Made by a program: the position numbers and the translations under genes
Shown: positions 12,779 through 23,400 of the stretch, piece after piece
Position numbering within the stretch: the first letter of the stretch is position 1
Layout: every line of letters starts with the position of its first letter
From: Adiantum capillus-veneris
Taxonomy: Eukaryota; Streptophyta; Polypodiopsida; Polypodiales; Pteridaceae
Assembly (NCBI GenBank): GCA_014529385.2
Contig: CM043952.1
Span: 158,625,557-158,689,556 of the forward strand
Length of the DNA: 64,000 nucleotides
Direction of reading: 5' to 3'
The notes under the pieces: model-generated
Databases searched by the model: none
What the model was told of the DNA's origin: nothing
Seen by the model: the letters and a program-made list of their open reading frames with translations, nothing else

Positions 12779-15514
12779 ATGGCGGAGGAAGGGAAGCTCA
12801 AGATTGAGAAGTTCAGCGGCAAAAACTACCAACATTGGAAGATGCAGATTGAAGACTATCTCTACCAGAAGGACCTCTATTTGCCACTAGGCGGTCTTGC
12901 GAAGAAGCCCGCAACAATGGCAGATGAAGCATGGATTGTCCTTGATCGAAAGGCACTGGGAACAATCCGGTTAAGCTTGGCGTCAACGGTGGCCTTCAAT
13001 GTTTCGGAGATGAAGACCACCGAGGACTTGATGAAGTCACTTGACGACTTCTACGAGAAACCATCGGCATCCAATAAGGTATTTCTTATGAAGCGCTTGT
13101 TCAATCTAAAGATGGCAGAGAATGGTTCAGTTGCAGAACACCTAAATGACTTTAACACAAACATAAGTCAACTTCGATCAGTGAAAATCAATTTCGATGA
13201 CGAAGTGCGAGCTCTCCTTATACTATCATCTCTACCGGATAGTTGGGACAGCCTTGTGATGGTTGTAAGTAATTCTATCTCTGGCACAAATACTCTTAAG
13301 TTTGATGATGTTGTGGGTGTTCTCCTAAGCGAGGAAATGCGAAGGAGAAGCACAAGAGAATCATCAAGTGCTGCACTATCAGTGGAAACAAGAGGAAGGC
13401 TTAAGGAGAGGTTCAAAAACCAAAAGGGTCATGATCGCTCAAGGCGGAGCAAGTCACGCACAAAGTCAGTTCTTGAATGTTGGAACTGCGGCAAGAAGGG
13501 CCACGTCAAGAAGGATTGCTGGTCCAAGAAGAAGAAGGAGACAGAGTCTCAAGACAACAAGCCAACATCAGAGGCCAATGTGGCAGGTAAAGTAGAGCAA
13601 GATGCTCTAATTCTCTCATTAGACAATGTGTCTAATTCCTGGATAGTAGATTCCGGGGCTTCATTCCATGCGACACCACACAAGCAACATTTCCAAGACT
13701 ACACCAAAGGTAATTTTGGGTATGTATACTTGGGAGATGATGAAGCTTGTGAGATTGTCAGCAAAGGTACAGTTTCTGTCAAAACTGCTAACGAAAATGA
13801 ATGGTAGCTTAAAGATGTTAGGCATGTTCCTTCTCTTCGCAAAAATTTGATCTCTACAGGACAATTGGACGATGAAGGTCACAACATTGCATTCGGAAAC
13901 AAACGGTGGAAGATCTCAAAGGGATCTTTGGTGGTTGCCAAGGGTGAAAAAGTCGATACACTTTACTTGTGTACTGTTAACACGCAACCTTCAGCTTGTG
14001 CAGCAACTACAGAAGTTGACAGTGCGGTGTGGCACTACCGACTTGGGCATATGAGTGCCAAAGGAATGCAAATCCTTCAAACAAAGAAGCTTCTACCAGG
14101 TTTGAAAGAAGTGGACTTAGAGTTCTGTGAAGATTGTGTTTATGGTAAACAAAAGAGGGTAAAATTTCAAAAATCAGGAAATGAAAGAAAAAATAAAAAA
14201 CTTGAGTTGGTTCATTCTGATGTTTGGGGTCCTGCAAGTACACCATCACTTGGTGGCTCATTGTACTATGTAACATTCATAGACGATGCGACTAGAAAAA
14301 CATGGGTTTATGTCATGAAGAATAAATTCGATGTATTTTCCATATTTCAAAGGTGGAAAGCCTTTGTGGAGAATGAAACAGGTACCAAGGTTAAATGCCT
14401 CAGATCCGACAATGAAGGCGAATATTGCAGCCAAGCTTTTGAAAGCTTTTGTGCTAGCAATGGCATTCGGAGGCAAAGGACAACCCCAAGGACACCTCAA
14501 CAAAATGGGATTTTGAAAAGGATGAACAGGACAATCATGGAACGAGCACGAAGCATGCGGCTACATGCAGGCCTACCGCTTGAGCTTTGGGCGGAAGCTG
14601 TAAGTACGTCTGTGTACTTAATCAATCGGTCACCCTCAACGGCATTGGATGGGGGAGTTCCAGAAGAGGCATGGATAGGTAAACCGGTGAATTATGCATT
14701 TCTCAAAGTGTTTGGGTGTGAGGATTTCATGCACATAGATAGAAGCCTAAGATCAAAGTTAGATGCAAAGTCCAAAAAGTGTTTCTTCATTGGATATGGA
14801 GAAGGAGACTTTGGGTATCGCCTATGGAATACTGAAGATGGTAAAATCTTAAGGAGTAGGGATGTAATTTTTCACGAACAAAATATGTACAAAGATTACT
14901 TGGAAAGAAAACAAACAAAAGAAACAGGTGATGAGTACATGGAGCTTGAGGACGGTGAAGACTCAAGGACTGCAAACGATGACAATGTGCAACAACGTCA
15001 ACCAAATGAGGAGCCTCAACCTATTCCCCGAAGATCTACAAGAGCAAGTAGACCTCCAGAAAGGTTTGTTCCTTCCTTCAACCATCTCTTGATCTCAGAT
15101 TTTGGAGAGCCGGAATCATATGAAGAAGCTATGCAACATGAATCCAAAGAAGAATGGACGAAGAGCATGCAAGTGGAGATGGACTCACTACATCGCAACC
15201 AAACATGGGAGTTGGTTGAGTTGCCTAAAGGTAAGCGGGCACTTCAAAACAAATGGGTGTACAAGCTAAAGGAAGAAGAAGGTGGGAAGAAAAGGTACAA
15301 GTCTAGGCTTGTGGTAAAAGGTTTTTCTCAAAAGAAAGGTATTGACTTCAATGAAATATTTTCTCCTGTTGTAAAAATGAACTCAATTAGGCTTGTCTTA
15401 AGCCTTGTGGCTGCTCATGATCTAAATCTCGAGCAAATGGATGTAAATACGGCATTCCCTCATGGTGACTTAGAGGAGGAAATCTACATGCTTCAACCAA
15501 AGGGGTACTTGCTC
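12779..15514 (+). pseudogene. Copia gag-pol, one nonsense codon, truncated in RT
   Basis: The start is the ATG at 12,779 (MAEEGKLKIEKFSG, the usual copia Gag opening). In order: Gag with CCHC knuckle CWNCGKKGHVKKDC, protease D-S-G-A-S (WIVDSGASFHATP), pre-integrase WHYRLGHMS, integrase core (HSDVWGP, SDNEGEY), then RT with NKWVYKLK, VKGFSQKKGIDF and MDVNTAF. A TAG at 13,805-13,807 breaks the frame just before LKDVRHVP; the frame is otherwise continuous. The integrase third catalytic residue, Glu in the usual NGxxERxNRT motif, is Lys here (NGILKRMNRT). The frame leaves copia sequence after the RT motif IYMLQPKGY, before the catalytic YVDD. This copy is inactive. Confidence 0.92.
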
Positions 15515-15680
15515 AGTGCTGATGTGACTCATTTAAGGACGAATATTTTTTGGGGGAATCTTGCATGGCGTGCCCGAATCGAGGTAAAAATTTTATCATT
15601 ATAAGATTAAGGTGGTGAGAAGTGTTGGAGATCACATCCAAGTGTGCGAACATTGTAGTTCATTGACTGTTAAGGAGAAG

Positions 15681-16088
15681 ATGGGCGAAATGTTTTTTGA
15701 AAATGTTAAGGGAAAGCTGATGGTGGGGATGACAAGTCTCTTAGTAGCTGATTCGGATGCAGATGCCTTGAAGGAGGAAGTGCTGGAATATGTGCAGGAG
15801 ATGTGGAATACAACAACTAGGCTTTGGAGGGAGCATATGGAAGTGTCGATGGACCGCTTCAAGAATTGGTTTCAGCAAGCTAGAAAGGAGAGCATTAGGA
15901 GGGAGAATGAGGCATTGAAGATGGAGAATGAGAGGCTGGTTGCAGAGATGGAGGAGTTCAAGAATAAAAGCAAGGGAATTGAAGTAAGTGCATGGGGTCT
16001 GAGTAAGTGGAAGGCGAAGTTGAGCAGTGGCATTTTGGAACCAGATCGGAGTTTGGCAGGTGGAGTGGAATCGGAAGTGGAAAAGTAG
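15681..16088 (+). CDS. Coiled-coil ORF of the outer element
   Basis: The ATG-initiated frame is 135 codons. The same frame is open upstream from 15,516 and contains V-C-E-H-C. Residues about 50-115 are Glu/Lys/Arg/Met-rich with heptad-like spacing (KESIRRENEALKMENERLVAEMEE), so a coiled coil is likely. After the stop, the DNA repeats a 21-base unit encoding xSEVEKx three times with in-frame stops (16,060-16,135), so the protein may once have been longer. No known family is recognised. It sits between the copia truncation point and the outer 3' LTR. It may be the C-terminal part of the element's own protein. Confidence 0.45.
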   Translation: MGEMFFENVKGKLMVGMTSLLVADSDADALKEEVLEYVQEMWNTTTRLWREHMEVSMDRFKNWFQQARKESIRRENEALKMENERLVAEMEEFKNKSKGIEVSAWGLSKWKAKLSSGILEPDRSLAGGVESEVEK

Positions 16089-16267
16089 GCGAAATCGGAA
16101 GTGGAAAAGTAGGCGGAATCGGATGTGGAAAAGCAAGCGGATCCAGATTTTGTGGTAGAAAAGGCTGTAGAGACAGATGCAGAAGGAGTTGCTGGGGAGG
16201 AGATTACTTGATCAAGGGATTGTGGGTCCAGGTCAGCCTATGGCTCTAGCAATCGGGCTGTGCCAGG

Positions 16268-16422
16268 TGTTAAGCCTATGGAATTTTGGATGTTTTACCT
16301 TAGTGGAATTCGGAATATCAACTTTTGTATTTTTGGGATTCCAAGGGGTGTTCTTGGGAAAGGGCGTTGCCCATTAGTATTCTCCGACTATGTAACTGTC
16401 GATCAGTGTCTGTTTGGGAATA
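16268..16422 (+). repeat. Outer element 3' LTR, left part
   Basis: It starts TGTTAAGCCTATGG and matches the 5' LTR at 10,896 until gggaata, where the giant Ty3 element begins. It continues at 45,874. Confidence 0.93.
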
Positions 16423-17361
16423 TGTTGGACGGATACGCCGTGACGGACGTCAGCACAGCGAGAACTCACCTAACAAGATTTGTCAGATAGGGACGAAGCT
16501 CGACCCGCAAGCGCGTGGAAGCAAGCATAGGGTGTCAACCTACACTCAACCGACTCCTAACTAATTCCTACAGAGGTCTCTACCAATTGTCTAAGTCACA
16601 GCCTTCAAGAGTGCATAAGAGGAAACTTCCTACAACTCTTTCTAGAGCCGAACACCCATCAAACAATCTCGAAACACCATAGAACTTGAAGGAGACCCTA
16701 CTAATACCAATAGGTCACTCTCCCTAAGGTCTATGAACCAAAACCCCAACCCAAAACACACGGTGCAAAATCACGTAGGATGTCTGGCCGAAATTTGCAA
16801 GTCTTCGTTTTCAAAATCTAAAGTGCCTAATGTGTAGCTCTACTCAATGTGAACGCGTGGATATGCTGCAATGAAAAATCGGACAACGTATGCTCACCAA
16901 ATCACCAGATGAAGCTTGTAGATGGAGCTTGCAAAACCGGACCATACGCGCGCAATGTAGGTATTGGCGCGTAGCTCTTGTCGGGGGCAGCACGTTACAC
17001 TTCTCCGCACTCAATTCTGACCACCGGTGCACACGTAGCGTCAAGATGAAGCTCTCTCTCTCTCTCTCTCTCGTACACAGTACTCTCACTCACAGACTTC
17101 AAAACTTGTTTTTAAAAATGACAAAAGGTTTTTTCATTAAGGTCAAAAAGTGGTATATATACCTTACAATTCTCAAACCCTAAAGTTCCAAATCAACCAT
17201 CTACTCCATCTAACTATCAAAACTGGGATACAATCTGGAAACTTCTGTAAGTCATAATATTTACAAGGTGAAAAATCAGGTTTCCTCAATAAATGAATAA
17301 TTACAAAAAATGATAATCTTCCGAGTAGTTAGTTTCCGTGGGGTGTGTCCAGCTTCTAACA
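16423..17361 (-). repeat. 3' LTR of the giant Ty3 element
   Basis: It is a near match to 44,937-45,868 over its whole length, reading on the minus strand from TGTTAGAAGC to CCGTCCAACA. It contains a half-site of the leader palindrome (CGTAGGATGTCT near 16,776) and the TATA palindrome GGTATATATACC near 17,153. Confidence 0.95.
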
Positions 17362-17373
17362 CTCCCCCCCTCC
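17362..17373 (-). other. 3' polypurine tract of the giant Ty3 element
   Basis: Minus-strand GGAGGGGGGGAG directly abuts the LTR terminus TGTTAG. This is where plus-strand DNA synthesis is primed in LTR elements. Confidence 0.93.
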
Positions 17374-19194
17374 TTGCTCATGTCGTCCTCGACATGGCCG
17401 CTAATCTGCTTCTTCATCGTATGGTTTCGCGCATCTTGATCAATGATTCGTATCTTGCATGTAGATTCATCATTGTTGGGCCGAAAATATCAGTGTTTAT
17501 TGTGAAGAAGCCGGTGTAGAACGCTTCTTCAAAGGCCTGGAGGTGATAGGATGGTAGAAACATTATCCTTTGATACAACGCATCTATCACCTCCTTGGAA
17601 GGCTGACCAGACAAATCATAGGCACATTTGTAAGTATCTTGGAAGAAGAACATAATGTCTGTCACCTGGCCTGGCTTGAATGTCTCAAATACTGCTAAAG
17701 AGTTTTGCAGATTTTCTTCATCATGATGTACGCAAGGTCAGGTGAGCCAGTGAACAATTTGATGGCGCCCGTTAGGGTTTTCACCATGTATTGGACACTT
17801 ATTCTCTCACCTGCCTTCAAGCCCTGCAGCTTAGGATAATTCAGCCAAGTGGGTTGGCTCCTTTGTAATATCTCATGGGCCTTCCACGTCTCGATCCTTG
17901 GTAGAGGACAAAAGCAGAGGTTGTCTCTGATGTTCTTTGGTGCCTCTACCAAATGGATTAGGTATTGTGGGTACTTTGTCAGCCAAGCCTTCCTCCATTT
18001 TGGTTGAGAGTCAACTATTAGCCTGACCCCTTCTGGTTGGGAGATATCTGCGTTGTAGAGTGGCACTGTAGGCTCTTCTCTAATCCTTTTAATGATGGTG
18101 GAAGCTTCATACTTCAGCAAAGGATATGGGAGAGAGAGTTGAAGCCATTCGCGCCTGAGGTTGCTGGCATCGATCTTCTGGATAGTCATGGATTCGAAAA
18201 CCCTCTTCTCCCATTCCAAGGCTTCCTTAGCCGTCTCTCTGATCTCCACCTCTATTGCTTTACGCAGCTTTTCCTCCTCTTCCTGTGTCAGATCTTGTGG
18301 CTCTTGAGAGGATCCTTCTAGGATTTCCTCTTGCATAGGTGTGTCCACCGGATCTGCCACATTTTCTAAATCTATGCCTTCATTGGCCGCTGGCCCTGTG
18401 CCCTCTTGCTCTCCGGCTTGCTGTCCTCTCAGCTCCTCAATCTGCTTTAGGAGTTTCTGTTTTTCTGTTTCAGCTTCTTCGCCCATATTCACGAGGAGGT
18501 CGTTCAATTCGGCGTTTATCTTCTCCACTTCCTCGAGCTTTCTTTTGATACTTTCTAATTCTTCTTGCAGGGCTTTTTGGTCTTCTTCCATTCGTGTTTG
18601 CATAACAATTCACCCTTCTACCATCATCAATCGTTGCTTTTTCACTAGAGTCAGCTCCTTCTGAAGTTCTTGCATCTGTTCTTCATAAAGTTGGCTTTCC
18701 GTAGTGATGTGAGTCGAGCTAGTAGCTCTGACTCTGGCAGGAGATGCCCGCAGCCTCTGGATGGTTTGATCTTTCACTTTGAGCTGGTCCTTGAGATCAA
18801 GGACCTCATCCTGGCTGGATTCTTGATCTATCTCCACCTTTGCTTTGGCGTTTAGCATGGCTTCAACTTCTTTAGATTCCTCAGCCAGCTGTAGGGTCAG
18901 GTTATCCCTTTCCCTCTCGGCATCTATCAATGATTTGCTGAGTTGCTTACATTCCTCTTCAACTCCTTGCATTCTTTGTGTTGCTGCCTCATTTTCTTTC
19001 TCCATTTTCTGGCATCTTTGCAATGCCCTTGCTAGGCTGGCCTGTAGCTCCGCTTCTCTCTCTTTCTGCCTTTGACTTTGTCCTTGCAAAGAGTCTACTT
19101 CCAGCTTTATCTTCACTTCAGTGGCCTTAAGAGCTGCCATCTCACTATCTGAGGCCATGGACTGCACTCTTAACCCCGTTAACTTTGTCATAAC
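17374..19194 (-). pseudogene. ORF-X, C-terminal part (coiled coil and unknown domain)
   Basis: On the minus strand, 19,194-18,613 encodes a long Glu/Lys/Gln/Leu-rich heptad region (MASDSEMAALKATEVKIKL onward). A TGA at 18,610-18,612 follows, then a second coiled coil (18,600-18,450) and an acidic linker. A globular region of about 200 residues comes next (motifs WLQLSLPYPLLKYE, PKWRKAWLTKYPQYL, TWLNYPKL). A TAG at 17,695-17,697 and a small frame change lead to a last segment (YHLQAFEEAFYTGFF). The frame then runs on as GHVEDDMSKEGG into the PPT. The join to the middle part across the copia insertion is in frame. No catalytic motif or membrane segment is visible. Function is unknown; a structural or RNP-binding role is inference only. 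Confidence 0.6.
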
Positions 19195-19386
19195 TGTTGG
19201 GGTATAAAGCCCAATGTGGTCGCCCAGGTAAGTGGGCGGGCCGCCAGGTATGTACACATGTTCTTTTGTAAAAACCTAATAAGAACTCACTATGCTCTAC
19301 ACATTACAGTAGAGCGAGTTCACCATATCGTCGTGCTCTTCTTCTCGCACTCTCTCTCGCATCGCACTTTCGCTCGTACTCCTTCA
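19195..19386 (+). repeat. 5' LTR of the intact copia element
   Basis: 192 bp from TGTTGGGGTATAAAGCCC to CTCCTTCA. A possible TATA (TATAAA) lies only 8 bases from the left end. The 3' copy is at 24,544. Confidence 0.96.
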
Positions 19387-19388
19387 AC

Positions 19389-19400
19389 TGGTATCAGAGC
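19389..19400 (+). other. Primer-binding site (initiator tRNA-Met)
   Basis: TGGTATCAGAGC, two bases after the LTR end CTTCA. Confidence 0.93.
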
Positions 19401-20473
19401 TCAGATCGAGGCTCGGGGGCAGCACTACAGGAGGCTAGAGTCACCAGCTCAGATTGGAGTGAAATTCGATAGGCAAAGACACGGACCCAAATCTTGTGGG
19501 ACGGCCCAAAGGGCTCGGTGTTCTCAGAATTTCATTCTGAGGTCATCTCGACCACCGTTCGGCTTCGACAAAGGTCTACGCAGGCCATTTTCGACTACGT
19601 GGTCTCGACGGGGGCAGATCCGACTCTGCAAATTTGGGGTTTTTGGCCTACGACTACAGGTGCTGAGGATATCGACACTCCCAGAGTGTTGATTTGTGGC
19701 TGTCTACACATCGAAGGACGGCTCACAGTTCTTGGAGGCGTGTCACATACAACACGGGCGCATCTACACACAGACTGTAGGCGACATCCACTAGTTCATC
19801 AGGTAGCTTGTGTTTGCTGCTTGATATTTCAGATTTCATGCTGACATTGCAGGTACTTCCACATGGGATGTATTGTCAGAGATGATGTATGTCTGTTGAG
19901 GGTTTGCTGGCTGTGAGTCACGCAGCAAACAACCACCGCAGCGGTTACAGCATACAGTGGGAAATTTGTGGATGTATGACTTTGTGGGAAGTCTATGTAC
20001 TGTCACATTTACTGCAGCCTTTGTTGAGGGTCGAGTGAGGTTTTATTGAGCTGGGGGATTCTCGAATGTTGAGATCCTTTCAGTGATACATGTCTTGGAG
20101 CGATCCCTCGAGCACCCTTAGATAGGCAGCTAGGATGTATTGACTGTGAGTTAGACAGTTGGGATTGCATCTTTGCTTTACTGCCGTTGAGGCATTGTCG
20201 CAGTCTATGCTTATAGGACAGTGAGAGACAGTAGAGGTGCAGGACAGGTTTACCCGCAGCTTATAGTGTCAGAGAGACAGTGTTTTTTGAGTTGTTTTTT
20301 GGTCTGTTTTTAGTACACCAGAGCCATTTTACAAAGAAGACTCTGCCAAAATTTCTGCAGAATCTGAAGCTTTCTTGGTTCATTTGACAGGTTGATATTG
20401 GTTCAGAGGTCAGTTTACAGGGGAAACTCTGCCGAATTTCTCCCAGAAAAGTAAACTACTGTGAAGCGTAGCT
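19401..20473 (+). other. Long untranslated leader of the copia element
   Basis: 1.07 kb between PBS and gag ATG. Short open frames exist (a frame to 19,844) without family motifs. Leaders of this length occur in plant copia elements and may carry packaging signals. None can be recognised here. Confidence 0.6.
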
Positions 20474-23400
20474 ATGGCTGGATCACAGGACACTACTCTT
20501 TACAATATCAAGAAGCTGGATGGAACCAATTTCCCATTGTGGAAGAAGCAGATTTGGCACGTGTTGGTACAAAAGAAGCAGATAAAACCTATAAAGCTCA
20601 AGGGGATAAAACCTGAAGATATGGACGAAGATGAATGGAGCGAAATGGATGAATTGGCACTTTCTACCATTATGCTGACTTTGGCAGAAAGCGTTTACTT
20701 CAATGTAGCAGACGAGATGTCGGCTTATCAAGCATGGTTAAAGCTGAGTGATCTTTATGAGAAGCAGAGTGCAGCTTCACAGGTATACTGGCTTAAGAAG
20801 CTTGTTGATTTGAAGATGAAGGAAGGGACACCTATGTCCAATCATCTGAATGAATTCGACACAATCTACAGTCAGTTGTCAGCTCAAGGTGTCAAGTTTG
20901 ATGAACCTGTTAGAGCTATGTTCCTGTTGATCACATTGCCGGAAAGTTGGGACACTTTTCGCACAGCTTTGAGTAATTCTGCACCTCCAGATGGTTTGAA
21001 CATAGCAGGTGTAGAAGGAAGTCTTCTTACTGAAGAAACCAATAGAAAGACAATGGACAAAGGCAAAGGAACAGCCTTAGTTGTCAGGGGAAGGACCAAA
21101 GAAAAGTACAAAGGTGGAAAGAGGAATCAGTCTCGTAGCAAGTCCCGCAGTGCTAAAGGCAAGAGTGACATAGAATGCTACCATTGTGGCAAGAAGGGTC
21201 ACATGAAAAGAGACTGCAGAGAATGGAAAGCAGAAAAAGGCAAAGAGAAAGCTGAAGACCATGGTGAGAAGAACAAGTCCTCAGCGAAGATTCAAGAAAT
21301 AAATGTGACAAACACTGTTGCAGAGGATGACAGCCTAGTGTCAGGAGACATCTACTTCTTGAAGAATACAATGGACTCAGCTCTTCTTACAGCATCTGAT
21401 GGAAATGCACTGAGTGACTGGATTATAGACTCAGGGGCATCACTTCATGTGTCTCCAAACAAGGAGTGGTTTACCTCTTATGTGACCACTAAAGATCATG
21501 TTCGGCTATGCAATGGGCAGACATGTGAGATCTTAGGTGTTGGAGATGTTCAATTGAAGTTTCAGAATGGCTCTTCTTTCACGCTGAAGAATGTGAGACA
21601 TGTTCCCGCAATTACAAAGAGCTTGATCATCACAGGTTTACTTGATGATGCTGGATACGTCACCACTTTTGGACAGAACATGTGGAAGATATTCAAGGGT
21701 TCTATGATAGTAGCACATGGAGTAAAGTCTGGAGGACTTTACATGATTTATGTATCAAATGTCTCTAAAAATGTAATCAATGTAACCGAGCAGCCGAACG
21801 TTTCTTTGTGGCATAGCCGGTTAGGACATATGTCTAAGAAGGGAATGGAAATCTTGTCTCGTTCTGGTTATTTGCCTGGCTTTTCATTTAATGATTTTGA
21901 ATTCTGTGAACATTGTCTGTATGGTAAGCAAACACAACAGCCACATAAGCATAGAAGCAGTAGAAGAGATACACAGTTGGCACTTGTTCATAGTGATTTG
22001 TGTGGACCTATGCCTAACCTATCTCTAGGGGGAGCTTCTTACTTTATGACATTTATAGATGATTACTCGAGGAAAGTATGGGTTTACTTTCTCAAGGACA
22101 AGGATGAAGCGTTTAGTGTTTTCAAAACGTTTGTGACACTTGTGGAGAATCAGAGTGGCAAGAAGCTTAAATGCTTATGCACTGACAATGGTGGAGAGTA
22201 TGTTTCAAAGGCCTTTCAGGACTTTTGTGAGTCAAAAGGTATAAAACGTAAACTTACTGCTCCTTACAATCCTCCTCAAAATGGTGTTGCTGAAAGGATG
22301 AATAGGACCATACAAGAGAAGGTCAGAAGTATGTTGTCTAATGCACAGCTGCCAAATGGGTTTTGGGCTGAAGCTGTATCAACAGCTATTCATCTTGTAA
22401 ATAGATCTCCTAGCAAGGTTTTGCAGAAGGATTCAGTGCCAGAGATGGTATGGTCAGGCAAGATGCCCTCATACAAGCATCTCAGAGTCTTTGGCTGTGA
22501 GGCATATACTCACGTTGCAAAGGAATTTAGGAACAAACTTGAGCCAAAGAGTAGAAAGTGCATCTTTCTAGGCTATGGTAATTCTGGTGAGATGGGGTAC
22601 AGACTTTGGGATCCCGAATCCAGAAAGGTTGTCCGTAGCAATGATGTTCACTTTAATGAATCCAAATATCATTCTAAACCAGAGAGGGTTGAGGAGATTA
22701 GAAGAGTTGTCTTCCAAGAAGATGGACCTGCACGTGCAAGACAAAATGTCAGGGCTCAAGAGGAGCAAGGACAGGATAGAGTGGAACCACAGGTTGTGGC
22801 TGAGCCTGAGCCACCTATTGTGCGTAGATCTGGATGTGTCACGCGATCTCCTGATAGGTTTGTTCCATCTATGAACTATGTCATGTTGACTGATTGCAAT
22901 GAGCCTTCATGTTACAAGGAAGCAGTGCAAATGAAGGACTCCGGGAATTGGCAATTGGCCATGCAGTCAGAGATGACAGCTATGCATAAAAACAAGACAT
23001 GGAAGCTAGTTAAATTACCACAGGGAAAAAAGGCTCTACCTTGTAAATGGGTTTACATGTATAAGATCACCGCTCATGATAGTCAGCCAAAGTACAAAGC
23101 AAGGCTTGTTGCCAAGGGCTTTAAGGAAGAACAAGGCATTGACTTTGATGAAGTCTTCTCTCCGGTGGTCAAGATGACTACATTGAGATGCTTTCTTGCA
23201 TTGGTTGCCGTATTAGATTTGGTGTTGCACCAAATGGATGTCAAGAGAGTGTTCTTGCATGGTGATTTAGATGAGGAAATTTACATGCAGCAGCCAGAAG
23301 GGTTTGTTGAGAAAGGCAAGGAAGATTGGGTATGCCAATTGTTAAAGAGTCTTTATGGCTTAAAACAATCACCGAGGGCATGGTACCATAAATTCCACAA

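Larger units (their letters stand above)
12004..15515 (+). mobile_element. Ty1/copia element, 3'-truncated
   Basis: A 5' LTR, tRNA-Met PBS and gag-pol in the order knuckle, protease, integrase, RT identify Ty1/copia. The element stops inside RT near 15,515. The rest of RT, RNase H and the 3' LTR are absent, and outer-element sequence follows. No TSD can be tested. Confidence 0.9.
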
